A stretch of 64,000 bases of DNA from Streptomyces tendae (GTDB lineage: Bacteria; Actinomycetota; Actinomycetes; Streptomycetales; Streptomycetaceae), in the NCBI RefSeq assembly GCF_008632955.1, contig NZ_CP043959.1:2790001-2854000 (forward strand), in the 5' to 3' direction. The position numbers were made by a program, and so were the translations under genes. Below the pieces are notes generated by a model. That model saw only the letters and a list, made by a program, of their open reading frames with translations. It was not told where the DNA came from and made no database searches. Within the stretch, counting starts at the first letter, position 1; every line of letters begins with the position of its first letter. Shown in pieces: positions 9,422-18,168 of this stretch.

Positions 9422-10039
9422 ATGCCCATCCGCACTCGTGTCGCGGCGCTCGCCGCGCTCACCGCCGCCGCCCTCGCCGTGGGGGCGGCCGCCACCGCAC
9501 CGGCCGGCGCCGCTCCGAAGAAGGCGCCGGCGCCCACGTTCCTGGCGGCCTCGGAGCTGCCCCCGCACCCGACCGGCTGGACCGCGGGCCCCGTCACCGA
9601 CGGTTTCCCGGAGCAGCTCGCCTACTGCCTGGGCGAGGGCGTACCCGCGTACGACTACCGGCACCGGCTGTTCCACACCGACCTGGACACGGGCGCCGTG
9701 CAGGTCACCGTCGTCACCGGGTCCGCCGCGAAGGGCAAGGCGCTGGCCGCCCGCCTGAACAAGGAGATCCGCACCTGCGCGGACCGGATCGAGCGGACCT
9801 ACCCGGACGTCACCGCCGAGGGCCGGTTCTACGGCACGCTGCCCGTCGAGGAGGGGGCGACGGTGCACGGGCTGCACACCGAGACGACCTGGGGGGCCAC
9901 GGACGTCAACCTGCTGGCCGTGGGACGGGACGGCAGGACCGTGACCGTCGTCGGCTGGGGCCAGATGGGCGACTTCGACGGCGCCCCGGTGGCCGCGTTC
10001 AAGAAGACCGCGAAGAAGGCCGTCACCAAGCTCTACTGA
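9422..10039 (+). CDS. secreted protein of unknown function
   Basis: 205 aa from ATG 9422, preceded by a GGGGGA ribosome-binding site. Residues 1-32 are a Sec signal peptide (MPIRTR, then an Ala/Leu-rich core, cleavage near AGAA-PKK). The mature domain contains LAASELPPHPTGWTAGPVT, two cysteines (AYCLGEG and RTCADRI) likely forming a disulphide, and a C-terminal hydrophobic strand (TVTVVGWGQMGDF). This resembles the lipoprotein/sensor-like secreted domains common in Streptomyces, but I cannot name a family securely. It is divergent from the XRE membrane gene (245 bases between starts) and followed by a hairpin terminator. Confidence 0.7.
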   Translation: MPIRTRVAALAALTAAALAVGAAATAPAGAAPKKAPAPTFLAASELPPHPTGWTAGPVTDGFPEQLAYCLGEGVPAYDYRHRLFHTDLDTGAVQVTVVTGSAAKGKALAARLNKEIRTCADRIERTYPDVTAEGRFYGTLPVEEGATVHGLHTETTWGATDVNLLAVGRDGRTVTVVGWGQMGDFDGAPVAAFKKTAKKAVTKLY

Positions 10040-10073
10040 GGTCCCTGAACTCTCCGCGACCACTGTGAGAAGC

Positions 10074-10115
10074 CGGGGTCGTCCTCTCGCCACGGGGGTC
10101 GGGAGGACGGCCCCG
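10074..10115 (+). terminator. hairpin terminator after the secreted-protein gene
   Basis: Arms CGGGGTCGTCCT (10074-10085) and AGGACGGCCCCG (10104-10115) pair over 12 bases with one G-T wobble and an 18-base loop. No U-run follows, as is usual in Streptomyces. Confidence 0.55.
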
Positions 10116-10250
10116 CGCGGTTGTGTGGCCGTTGCACTTCGGCCAACAACGACTCACGTCCGCTCCGTATGACTGCCGGGTGAACGACCGGGCAAGCATT
10201 CCCGTGTAGGTGCAGCAGGGGGAATCGGCATCGGCACGCGGGCGGGGGTC

Positions 10251-10670
10251 ATGAGAAGTCAGGCTTCGGCGGATCGGCTGAGGCGCACACTGGGACGTGC
10301 GGACCTTCGGGCGGTGTCCGAGTCCCGCCGCGCCCTGCGCGAGCTGTTACGCCACCGGTGCGACCCGGAACGCTCCGCGGTCGCCGAACTGCTCACCAGC
10401 GAACTCTTGACGAACGCACTCGTCCACACCGACCGCGAGGCGGTCCTCACGGCGGCCGTGGGCTCCTGGGGACTGCGCGTGGAGGTACGGGACTTCACCG
10501 CCCGCGAGCCCCGGCCGCGCCCGCCGGCCGGCAACGACAGCACGCACGGACGGGGCCTGGTGCTGGTCGAGTCCCTGGCCGACGACTGGGGCGTCCGCAG
10601 GCACGGCGTGGGCAAGTCCGTCTGGTTCGCCCTCGGCCCGGACACGGAGGCGGACGCCGACGCGGCGTGA
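10251..10670 (+). CDS. ATP-binding anti-sigma-like protein (HATPase fold) with a TTA codon
   Basis: 139 aa. A single GHKL-type ATP-binding domain of the RsbW/SpoIIAB kind: N-box LLTSELLTNALVH (about 44-56), the ADP-contacting VEVRDF (about 78-83) and the glycine-rich lid GRGLVLVESLADDWGV (about 100-115). Such stand-alone proteins in Streptomyces act as anti-sigma factor kinases or relatives. Codon 33 is TTA (10347-10349), the rarest codon in this genus, read by the bldA tRNA; expression should therefore depend on development. It is the only in-frame TTA I found in the window. Ends before a 23-bp perfect hairpin shared with the convergent gene. Confidence 0.85.
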   Translation: MRSQASADRLRRTLGRADLRAVSESRRALRELLRHRCDPERSAVAELLTSELLTNALVHTDREAVLTAAVGSWGLRVEVRDFTAREPRPRPPAGNDSTHGRGLVLVESLADDWGVRRHGVGKSVWFALGPDTEADADAA

Positions 10671-10693
10671 GGGACCCCGAGGGACGCGAACAC

Positions 10694-10744
10694 GGACGCG
10701 GCGTGGGGGACGCGGTCCCGAACCGCGTCCCCCACGCCGCGTCC
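10694..10744. terminator. bidirectional terminator, 23-bp perfect stem
   Basis: Arms 10694-10716 and 10722-10744 are perfectly complementary with a five-base loop (CCCGA). It lies between the convergent ATPase gene (ends 10670) and DUF2637 gene (ends 10759), so it can end transcription from both sides. Confidence 0.75.
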
Positions 10745-10758
10745 CGTCGTGAAGGGCA

Positions 10759-11811
10759 TCAGCCGAACTGCTGCTCCAGGTCCTTGAGCTTGCGCTCCAG
10801 GGAGTCGAGGCGGGGCAGCGCCTGCGTGTCGTCCTCGGCCGTGAGGTCGACGGTCGTCGCGTCAGCGCCGGAACGGCGCACGGGCTGCAGGGAGGGACGC
10901 GGGGCGCGCGCGGGCAGGGCCTCCGGAGTCGCTATGGCAGGCTCCGCGGAGACCACGTCGGAGTCGCGCTCCACGGTGGGCGCCTCCAGTTCGCGCCCGC
11001 CGCCCCGGCCGCCGCCGACGCCGCGGTGGCCCCGGCTGATCGCCTTGAGCCGGGCCCGCTCCATCCGCTGCTGCTCCCGCCGGCGCCGCTTGGTCTCGTC
11101 CTTGCGCAGCTTGTCCTCGCGCACCTCCTCGACCGCCTCGTCGAGGCTGCGCACGCCCTCCAGCAGCATCAGCGACCAGGCGCGGTAGGTCTCGCGGGGG
11201 GCGCGCAGCCAGCGGACGATCCGGATCTGCGGCAACGGCCGCGGCACCAGGCCCTGTTCACGCAGGGCGGCCCGGCGGGTCTGCTTCAGCGCCCGGTCGA
11301 ACAGCACAGCGGCGGAGAGGGACATACCGGCGAAGAAGTGCGGGGCGCCCGCGTGGCCGATGCCGCGGGGCGCGTGGACCCAGTTGAACCAGGCGGCCGC
11401 GAAGGCGAACGTCCACACGAGTATGCGCGAGCCGAGGGCCGCGTCACCGTGGCTGGCCTCGCGCACGGCGAGCACCGAGCAGAACATCGCCGCGCCGTCC
11501 AGACCGAAGGGGACGAGGTACTGCCAGCCGTCGGAGAGGCCGAGGTTCTGCTCGCCGAAGCCGACCAGTCCGTGGAAGGAGAGCGCGGCGGCGACGGCCG
11601 CACAGCAGAACAGCAGGACGTAGGAGACGGTGCCGTAGAGGGCCTCCTTGCGCCGCCGGCGCTCCTCGCTGCGCTCCCACGAGTCGTCCGCACCGGTGTC
11701 CTTGACCGAGGAACGCTTCCCGCGCGCCAGCACCGCCACCGCCGTCAGCATGCCAAGGAGCAGCACGAGGCCCGGAAGGAGCCAGTTCAGCGATATGTCG
11801 GTCAGTCTCAT
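10759..11811 (-). CDS. DUF2637 membrane protein (SpdB-like)
   Basis: 350 aa. An N-terminal helix (WLLPGLVLLLGMLTAVAVLA), a short cytoplasmic basic/acidic stretch, then three or four helices between about 58 and 175 (TVSYVLLFCCAAVAAALSF, LVPFGLDGAAMFCSVLAV, ILVWTFAFAAAWFNWVHAP, FAGMSLSAAVLF) matching DUF2637, a family that includes plasmid-spread (Spd) proteins and chromosomal relatives. The C-terminal ~180 residues are cytoplasmic: charged, RRREQQRMERARLKAISRG, then a disordered part and a final coiled coil (LDSLERKLKDLEQQFG). No plasmid-transfer genes lie nearby, so this is likely a chromosomal developmental or membrane-organising protein. Transcribed alone. Confidence 0.8.
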   Translation of the reverse strand: MRLTDISLNWLLPGLVLLLGMLTAVAVLARGKRSSVKDTGADDSWERSEERRRRKEALYGTVSYVLLFCCAAVAAALSFHGLVGFGEQNLGLSDGWQYLVPFGLDGAAMFCSVLAVREASHGDAALGSRILVWTFAFAAAWFNWVHAPRGIGHAGAPHFFAGMSLSAAVLFDRALKQTRRAALREQGLVPRPLPQIRIVRWLRAPRETYRAWSLMLLEGVRSLDEAVEEVREDKLRKDETKRRRREQQRMERARLKAISRGHRGVGGGRGGGRELEAPTVERDSDVVSAEPAIATPEALPARAPRPSLQPVRRSGADATTVDLTAEDDTQALPRLDSLERKLKDLEQQFG

Positions 11812-12171
11812 CTAGGGGTCCCTTGCATTGGGATAGGGCGTAACGCCCGCCATAGTGGCCCAATCCCGACGACCCCCAGGGGGTTTCGGGGCAAGAGGCC
11901 GCCATCGAAGTGCAAGGGGGGTGCCCAGGGCGGCATTCTGCTCGAACTGCCTTGTGAGGGGCGGGAGTTGAGTTCGAATAAGACTACCCGTACGGATGGT
12001 TCCGCGGAAATTTCCCGCGAGAGGTGGGGAAATTGTGAAGTGCTCGTGACCTCCGCGGCGCGATGCGCACCGGGGCGGCGCACCGACAGGGCACGCCGAC
12101 GCGGCGACCGCCCTGACGTACCGGCCGGACGATCTTACGGCGCGCGGAGCCCCGCTGTTGTCGACAGCGTG
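11812..12171. other. 360-bp intergenic region with several dyads
   Basis: No credible gene. It carries the promoter side of the DUF2637 gene. Visible structure: palindrome ACCCCC-A-GGGGGT (11872-11884), palindrome GGAAATTTCC (12006-12015) inside a longer imperfect dyad, with a half-site GGGGAAATT at 12026-12034, and a short hairpin CGCTGT/ACAGCG (about 12153-12169) that could end the ferric-reductase transcript. Confidence 0.5.
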
Positions 12172-13041
12172 TCAACTGGCCTGCGCGGCCAGGGCAGTGG
12201 CCCGCTCGCGGGTCCGCGCCGGGACCTGTTCCTTGGCGCAGGTGCGCGGGCAGGTGGCGCAGACGTCCGCCGGACGCACCGTGTAGAACATGCAGCAGCT
12301 CACCCGCTCCCGGGTGGCGGCGGCCGGCTCGGCGTCCGGTCCCGCGAGCCGGCGGAAGGCCGCCGCGCCGACGTACGGCTTGGTCGCGCCCGGCAGTAGC
12401 AGCTCCAGCTCGCGCATGCCCCGCTCCTCCTCGCCGAGCAGCTGGGCGACGTACCAGAGGCTCTCGACGATCTCGTCGGTCGCCATGCCCCACAGGGCGC
12501 GGCCACGCCGGCGCATCCGGGGGCCGAACCCGGCCAGTACGGGCTCCAGGTGCTCGGCGACCGCCGCACGCACCTCCGCCCGCAGGGCCTCCTCGTCGGG
12601 CACCACCCGGGCGCCGGGCAGGCGGCGGCGGGGTCGTCCGGCAGGCAGGCGAAGCCGTCGGGGCGGACCGCCATGCGGCCGACGGCGAGGCCGGGGGCGC
12701 CACGGTCGAACGAGACATGCGTCACGGGGTAGCGCGGCACCCGGCGGTGCAGGAACCACGGCACCGTGATCAGCAGGCAGGCCGGCCAGGCGTAGCGGTG
12801 CAGGCCGAAGCTGGCGATCACGTCCGGACGGGCCTGCCGGCCGTAGTCCCGCAGCACCTGTGTGTCGTCCCAGGCGAGGAAGGCCTCCAGCGCGTCCCCG
12901 CCTGCGGCGAGGTCGGCGGCGGCGATCCAGCCGCCGCCCCGGGGGTCGCCTCGTCGGCGCCGAGCTCGGTGACGGCGAAGGCGGGGAAGGCCTCCGCCAG
13001 GCGGCGTACGCGTCCGCGACAGCCGAACCGGGCACGGCCAT
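12172..13041 (-). pseudogene. FhuF-like ferric-siderophore reductase, three apparent one-base deletions
   Basis: The C-terminal motif CCMFYTVRPADVCATCPRTC has the Cys-Cys-x10-Cys-x2-Cys arrangement of FhuF [2Fe-2S] proteins, which reduce ferric siderophores in the cytoplasm. The start MAVPGSAVADAYA (ATG 13041) continues as RLAEAFPAFAVTELGADE in a second frame, GGGWIAAADLAAGGDALEAF...FACLPDDPAAA in a third, and ARVVPDEEALRAEV...AAQAS in the first again. Adding one base near 13001-13005, one in the CCCCGGGGG run near 12937-12945 and one near 12615-12625 restores a single ~290-aa protein. The three losses sum to a codon, which is why both ends share a frame. An iron box lies just upstream. Confidence 0.8.
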
Positions 13042-13078
13042 GGGACCACCCCTTCACGTCTCGTGGAGCCAGGCAATA

Positions 13079-13097
13079 AAAGGTAAGCCTCACCTTA
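13079..13097 (-). promoter_or_regulatory. iron box (DmdR/IdeR operator)
   Basis: AAAGGTAAGCCTCACCTTA is a 19-bp interrupted palindrome matching the actinobacterial iron-box pattern (T/A)TAGGTTAGGCTAACCTAA closely. It lies about 40 bases upstream of the FhuF-like gene start, the expected place for iron-dependent repression. Site seen; regulator identity from established knowledge. Confidence 0.8.
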
Positions 13098-13208
13098 CCG
13101 AAGATCGGTGAGATGTGAACTGGCGTCCGATGCGCATAAGGTGCTTGACGCACGGGGGCCAACCCCCCGTAATGACCCCAAGTACCGACACGTCCGCTGG
13201 AGGACCTT

Positions 13209-14041
13209 GTGAAGCAGGGCACGGGCTCCGCGGGACGGAGGAGGCGGTCGCCGCCCCGCCGCGCAGGGCCGCCACCGGGTGCCCGCCCAGCCCGCGGCCT
13301 CCGGCGCGGACCGGCGCCGCGACACCGGGCGCGACCGGCTCGCCGGCCCCGGGGACGGCGGCTCCGCGCGGGGGGAGCACACGCACGGCGAGTTCGCCCT
13401 CGCCCGGCCCCGGCACTCCGTCCAGCGGTCGTCCGTGCGCGGCCAGGTCCTGGCCGCCCTGCGCACCGCCCTCGTCTCCGGTGACCTGCGGCCCGGCGAG
13501 GTCTACTCGGCGCCCGTGCTGGCCGAGCGGTTCGGCGTCTCGGCGACGCCCGTCCGCGAGGCCATGCAGCAGCTCACCCAGGAGGGCGCGGTCGAGGTCG
13601 TCCCCAACCGCGGCTTCCGGGTCGTCGAGCGGGGCGCGCGGGAGATCGCCGAGCTGGCGGAGGTCGGGCACTGATCGAGGTGCCGGTGATGCTGCGGCTG
13701 GCCCGTACCGTGCCGGCCGAACGGTGGGCCGGGCTCCGGCCGCTCGCCGAGGCCACCGTCCGGGCCGCGTCCTCCGGCTGCCGCGCCACGTACGCCGACG
13801 CCGACCGCGCCTTCCACAGCGCGGTGCTGGCGCTCGCCGGCAACGAACAACTGGTCGGCATCGCCGAGGAGTTGCACCGTCGTGCCCAGTGGCCGCTGGT
13901 GGGCGGCGCCCCCGGCGGCGGCAGCCGCGCCGAACTGATCGCGGACGCCCACGAACACACCGCGCTCCTCGACGCGCTGATCGCGGGCGACCTGGACGTG
14001 GTGCGCGCACTGGTGGGGGAGCACTTCACCGGGGCGGGTAG
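13209..14041 (+). pseudogene. GntR-family (FCD-type) regulator, frameshifted
   Basis: GTG 13209 follows GGAGGA (13199-13204) by four bases. A good winged helix is seen in the middle (VRGQVLAALRTALVSGDLRPGEVYS, LAERFGVSATPVREAMQQL, VVPNRGFRVV), then the FCD effector domain (RLARTVPAERWAGLRPLAEA, ADRAFHSAVLALAGNEQL, HEHTALLDALIAGD, LVGEHF). The clear break is at the GGG 13666-13668: one extra base turns the premature TGA into EVRALIEVPVMLRL. Frame use near 13235-13275 and at the TAG 14039-14041 suggests further lost bases. A candidate promoter TTGACG (13145-13150) with TAATGA (13170-13175) precedes it, spanning a GGGGG/CCCCC dyad. Ligand unknown. Confidence 0.7.
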
Positions 14042-14319
14042 GAGGGGCACCCCTCCGGCACCCCGGCCGTCTCAAGCACCGGCCCTCGAACGGATCTCTC
14101 GGGTGCCCCGGCCCCTCGGACGCGCCGCGAGCGCCCCGGATCCCCGCGCGCCGGGCGCCGCATCCTCGAACGGTCTCCCCGGTGCCCCGCGTCCTGGGTC
14201 ACTGAACGCGCTCGGGTGCCTTGAGCCGGGCCGCGGACGCGTCACCGGGCGCGGGGAATCCCGGATCGCGGAGCGCGCCCACCCCCCGGTTCACCCGAAC
14301 GAGGCACCCGCAAGGGCCC
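14042..14319. other. 278-bp intergenic region with degenerate repeats
   Basis: No gene. Lies between the convergent GntR and TPR genes. The string CTCGAACGG followed by TCTC and GGTGCCCC occurs twice (near 14087 and 14165), and a GGGTGCCTTGAGCC stretch near 14214 faces an inverted relative (CTCAAGCACC, near 14071). Probably termination structure; nothing more specific is seen. Confidence 0.35.
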
Positions 14320-15102
14320 TCACGCCGTCGCCGCGTCCGTCTCCGGCGGGGCGAGGCGGTGGGCGAGCCAGGTGGGGACGCCGCCCAGGAGGCGGAACAG
14401 GCGGCGGGCCTCCTCGCGCAGCCGCGACGCCTCCGGTTCCGTCTCCGTGTCCGCGAGCGACACCAGCGCGGGCGCCGTACCGACGAGGTAGCCCAGTTCC
14501 TCGCGGATCCGCAGCGATTCCGCGAACCCGTGCCGGGCCTCCGTCAACTCGCCCTCACGCAGGGCGAGTCCGGCGAGATGGCGCCAGGTGGCGGAGAGCA
14601 GCAGCGGGTCGGGGTGGGCGGTGGCGCCCGCGTGGGCCCGCCGGTAGGCCGCCCGCGCCGCCTGCGGCGAGCGCGTGAGGTTCTCCGCGATGAGCCCTCG
14701 CCGGAAGTCCAGCAGAGCCCGGCCCGCCGCGCCCGGCGCGATCAGTGCCGCCGCCCGGCCCAGCGCGGCCCGCGCCTCGTCGGCCCGGTCCCTGACCTGG
14801 AACAGCGTGGCGGCGTAGGCCAAGTACCCGCGTTCACAAGCGGCGGCGCCCCGCTCGTCGTCGGTGTGCGCCATCGCCTCGGCCGTGCGCAGGGCGTCCT
14901 CCGCGTCCTCCCACCCGGCCTGCGTGTAGAGGCACCGCTCCACCAGCAGCGAGGCCCGCTGCAGGGACGTCCGGGGGGTGGCGGGGGTGAGCAGTGCGGC
15001 CGCGTCCACCCAGCAGGCGCGGGAGCGCAACCGCCACACCGCCGTCTGGAGGGGATCGTCATCGGCGGTCGTTCCGTCACCGGACATGGCGGTATGCGCC
15101 AC
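14320..15102 (-). CDS. TPR-like helical-repeat protein
   Basis: 260 aa from GTG 15102, which has GGGAGGG five bases upstream; ATG 15087 is an alternative. The protein is built of Ala/Leu/Arg-rich helical pairs (ASLLVERCLYTQAGWEDAEDALRTAEA, RGYLAYAATLFQVRDRADEARAALGRAAAL, AYRRAHAGATAHPDPLLLSATWRHLAGLAL, AESLRIREELGYLVGTAPAL) at about 35-residue spacing, typical of tetratricopeptide-like repeats that bind other proteins. No enzyme motif. It is convergent with the GntR gene and 142 bases from the PucR gene downstream end; no obvious functional link. Confidence 0.7.
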   Translation of the reverse strand: MAHTAMSGDGTTADDDPLQTAVWRLRSRACWVDAAALLTPATPRTSLQRASLLVERCLYTQAGWEDAEDALRTAEAMAHTDDERGAAACERGYLAYAATLFQVRDRADEARAALGRAAALIAPGAAGRALLDFRRGLIAENLTRSPQAARAAYRRAHAGATAHPDPLLLSATWRHLAGLALREGELTEARHGFAESLRIREELGYLVGTAPALVSLADTETEPEASRLREEARRLFRLLGGVPTWLAHRLAPPETDAATA

Positions 15103-15244
15103 GTTGCCCTCCCCGAGCACGCCATCGAGCTGTTGAGTGGTGGCCGCATCTCAGCACGAACCACCGGGCCCGGCCAAGAGGGCGGGTGAAGGATTTCACA
15201 AAGTCATGGGCCGCGGACCGGAACGGGGGAGTCCGAGTGAGGGC

Positions 15245-16936
15245 TCAGCTCATCCGCAGCGCCAGGAAGAAGTCCAGCTTGTCCTCCAGGCGCGACAGGT
15301 CACGACCCGTCAACTGCTCGATGCGGCCGACGCGGTAGCGCAGCGTGTTGACGTGCAGGTGGAGACGGGACGCGCACCGGGTCCACGAGCCGTCGCAGTC
15401 GAGGAACGCCTCCAAGGTCGGGATCAGCTCGGCGCGGTGCCGCCGGTCGTACTCGCGCAGCGGGTCCAGCAGCCGGGCGGTGAACGCGCGGCGCACGTCG
15501 TCGGGGACGAACGGCAGCAGCAGCACGTGCGAGGCCAGCTCCTGGTGCCCGGCCGCGCACACCCGGCCGGGACGCGCCGCCGCCACCCGCCGCGCGTGCC
15601 GCGCCTCCTCCAGCGCCCCGCGCAGCCCCTCCGCCGAGTGCACCGCGGCGGACACGCCCACGGTGAGCCGGCCGTCGCCGTCCAGCCCCGCGGTCAGCGG
15701 GCCGCGCACGGACTCGAGCAGGGCGTCGGCGAGCACTCCGGCGCCGCCGTCGTCGTGCTCGCCGGTCACCGAGGGCAGCGGGACCAGCGCGATCGCCTCG
15801 TCCCCGGTGTGCGCCACCGCGATCCGGTCGGACGGCTCGGTTCCGGTCGAGGCCGGGTCGACCAGAATCTCCTCCAGCAGCGCCTGCGTCACCGCGCCGC
15901 CGTCGTCCTCCCCGTCCTCCCACTCGACCCGGGCGACCACCACCTGCCAGTGCGGGGCGGTGCCGAGACCGGGCAGCAGCACCGGCGCCGCCACCCTCAG
16001 CCGCGCCGCGATCTCCGCGGGTGCGGCGCCCGTCTGCACCAGCTCCAGCACCTCCTGCGCCAGCCGGCGCCGCACCGTGCGCGCCGCGTCCCGGCGGTCC
16101 CGCTCCACGGCGATCAGCTGGGTGACGCCCTGCAGCAGGTCCCGCCGCTCCTCGGCCCAGTCCCCGGCGTCCGCCTCGACCGCCAGCAGCCAGTCCGACA
16201 GCGCCGTCTCCCGGCCCTCCCGCGCCGGGGACGGGGCATGCCCGCTGCCGCGCACCGGGAACAGGCTGTACGTCGTCTGGCCCAGCACCACCCGGTGCGG
16301 CCCGCGCCGCCCGGTGCGCACGGCGGCCAGGTGCTCAGCGGCGAGCCGCGCGCACGCCTCGGCGGACAGCGCGGTCGCGCCCCCGCGCGCCCCCGCGTCC
16401 TCCTTCGGTGCCGCGATCAGCCGGCCGGTCGGCGACAGCACCCAGGCTCGCAGGTCCAGGTCGGAGCCGAGCAGGTCCAGGACCACGTCGGGCCCCCCGC
16501 CTGCCGGGCCGGAGGTCATCATCCGCCGGTGCCGGTCCACCACGGCCGCCAGGTCCCCGGCGCGCTCGCCGGACACCTGCCGCACCACGTGCTCGGTGAT
16601 GGTCGCGAACGCCACCGACTCGTGCACCGCGAACAGCGGCAGCCGGTGCCGCGCGCACGCCACGACCAGGTCGTCCGGGACATCCCCCAGCTCCGCCTCG
16701 CCGGCCGCCAGCGCGGCCACCCCGGCCTGCACCAGGATCCGTACGAACGGCTCGGAGTCGGCGGCGTCGCGGCGCCAGGCGAGACCGGTCAGCACCAGCT
16801 CGCCGCCCGAGAGGTAGCGGCTGGGGTCCCGCAGGTCGGTGGTCATCACGCCCCGCACGCCGCGGTCCAGCTCGTCCTCGCCGCCGAGCAGCTTCAGGCC
16901 CAGCGCGTCGGTGTCCAGCAGTGCGCGCAGCCGCAT
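15245..16936 (-). CDS. pucR: PucR-family transcriptional regulator of purine catabolism
   Basis: 563 aa from ATG 16936. Domain order is that of PucR: an N-terminal PucR domain (MRLRALLDTDALGLKLLGGEDELDRGVRGV, VLTGLAWRRD, about 1-125), a central GGDEF-like CdaR region (about 290-420) and a C-terminal PucR-type HTH (ECDGSWTRCA equivalent FLDCDGSWTRCASRLHLHVNTLRYRVGRIEQLTGRDL, about 505-560). PucR proteins activate or repress uptake and oxidation of purines. The gene is divergent from xanthine dehydrogenase genes with 341 bases between starts, which strongly suggests it controls that operon. Effector presumably a purine breakdown product (inference). Confidence 0.9.
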   Translation of the reverse strand: MRLRALLDTDALGLKLLGGEDELDRGVRGVMTTDLRDPSRYLSGGELVLTGLAWRRDAADSEPFVRILVQAGVAALAAGEAELGDVPDDLVVACARHRLPLFAVHESVAFATITEHVVRQVSGERAGDLAAVVDRHRRMMTSGPAGGGPDVVLDLLGSDLDLRAWVLSPTGRLIAAPKEDAGARGGATALSAEACARLAAEHLAAVRTGRRGPHRVVLGQTTYSLFPVRGSGHAPSPAREGRETALSDWLLAVEADAGDWAEERRDLLQGVTQLIAVERDRRDAARTVRRRLAQEVLELVQTGAAPAEIAARLRVAAPVLLPGLGTAPHWQVVVARVEWEDGEDDGGAVTQALLEEILVDPASTGTEPSDRIAVAHTGDEAIALVPLPSVTGEHDDGGAGVLADALLESVRGPLTAGLDGDGRLTVGVSAAVHSAEGLRGALEEARHARRVAAARPGRVCAAGHQELASHVLLLPFVPDDVRRAFTARLLDPLREYDRRHRAELIPTLEAFLDCDGSWTRCASRLHLHVNTLRYRVGRIEQLTGRDLSRLEDKLDFFLALRMS

Positions 16937-17277
16937 TCTCGTCGCCGCCGTTTCCTTGTCTCGGTAGCCGTGAGGCAGTGAAGGGATGGTTCCGGGAGGC
17001 CCGTGGGGTGGCCGATCAGCGAGGTCTACCGCTCCCCGGTCCACTTCTCTGTTTCTGGAGGAAGACAGGGAGGTTACTGAGGCTCTCCGTTCATACGAAT
17101 CTACAAGATGCCCGCGATGGCCAGCCAACTCCTTCATGGTTTCCGTGACTGACCCGGGCGGAGTACGCGGCGGTGTACTGGGCGCACTCCGCGTGAACAC
17201 CGCATGAACGAGCCGGGCCCGCCGCACACGGATTGGCTCAATCTGTACGCCCCACGAGACGAAGAAGAGAGCCGGTC
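16937..17277. other. 341-bp divergent regulatory region pucR/xanthine dehydrogenase
   Basis: No gene. Must hold promoters of both units. Seen: a dyad GCGGAGT (about 17158-17164) / ACTCCGC (about 17186-17192) with GTGTAC between the arms, and an imperfect dyad CTGTTTCT...AGGAAGACAG around 17050. The stretch 17095-17150 is relatively AT-rich for this DNA. Which element PucR binds cannot be told from one locus. Confidence 0.45.
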
Positions 17278-18168
17278 ATGGACTTCCTTCGCCCCGCCAG
17301 CTGGGAGGAGGCGCTCGCCGCGAAGGCCGAGCACCCCACCGCTGTGCCGATTGCGGGTGGCACCGACGTGATGGTCGAGATCAACTTCGACCACCGCCGT
17401 CCCGAGTACCTGATGGACCTCAACCGCATCGGTGATCTGTACGAATGGGAGGTGGGCCAGGACAGCGTACGGCTCGGTGCCTCCGTCCCCTACTCGGCGA
17501 TCATGGAGCACCTGCGCACCGAGCTGCCGGGTCTCGCCCTCGCCTCCCACACCGTCGCCTCCCCGCAGATCCGCAACCGCGGCGGCGTCGGCGGCAACCT
17601 CGGCACCGCCTCCCCGGCCGGTGACGCCCACCCGGCCCTGCTCGCCGCCGGCGCCGAGGTCGAGGTCGAGTCCGTGCGCGGGTCGCGCCGCATCCCCGTC
17701 GACGACTTCTACACCGGCGTGAAGCGCAACGCGCTCGCGCCCGACGAGCTGATCCGCGCCGTCCACATCGACAAGGCCGACGGACCCCAGCAGTACTCCA
17801 AGGTCGGCACCCGCAACGCCATGGTGATCGCCGTGTGCGCCTTCGGACTCGCCCTGCACCCCCGCACACGTACGGTCCGCACCGGCATCGGCTCGGCCGC
17901 CCCGACCCCCGTACGGGCCCGGGCCGCCGAGGACTTCCTCAACGCGGCCCTGGAGGAGGGCGGCTTCTGGGACAACGGGAAGATCGTCACCCCGTCCGTC
18001 GCCAAGCGGTTCGCCGATCTGTGCGCCGCCGCCTGCAACCCCATCGACGACGTGCGCGGCACCGCGAACTACCGCCGTCACGCGGTCGGCGTCATGGCCC
18101 GCCGCACCCTGACCTGGACCTGGGAGTCGTACCGCGGCACCCACCGCACCACGGAGGGAGCCGCGTAA
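17278..18168 (+). CDS. xanthine dehydrogenase FAD-binding subunit
   Basis: 296 aa from ATG 17278. CoxM/XdhB-type flavin subunit: the FAD motif AGGTDVMVEINFDHRRP (about 22-40) and the second nucleotide motif TVASPQIRNRGGVGGNLGTASPAGD (about 97-121) are both intact, followed by the CO-dehydrogenase flavoprotein C-terminal domain. It passes electrons from the Fe-S subunit to NAD+. First of three overlapping or adjacent subunit genes (FAD, 2Fe-2S, Mo); its TAA overlaps the next ATG by one base. Likely activated by the divergent PucR. Confidence 0.93.
   Translation: MDFLRPASWEEALAAKAEHPTAVPIAGGTDVMVEINFDHRRPEYLMDLNRIGDLYEWEVGQDSVRLGASVPYSAIMEHLRTELPGLALASHTVASPQIRNRGGVGGNLGTASPAGDAHPALLAAGAEVEVESVRGSRRIPVDDFYTGVKRNALAPDELIRAVHIDKADGPQQYSKVGTRNAMVIAVCAFGLALHPRTRTVRTGIGSAAPTPVRARAAEDFLNAALEEGGFWDNGKIVTPSVAKRFADLCAAACNPIDDVRGTANYRRHAVGVMARRTLTWTWESYRGTHRTTEGAA

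Noticed and set aside
10759..11811. Integrated plasmid (SpdB-like protein)
   Set aside because: No replication, transfer (Tra), integrase or att duplication nearby; chromosomal DUF2637 proteins are common.
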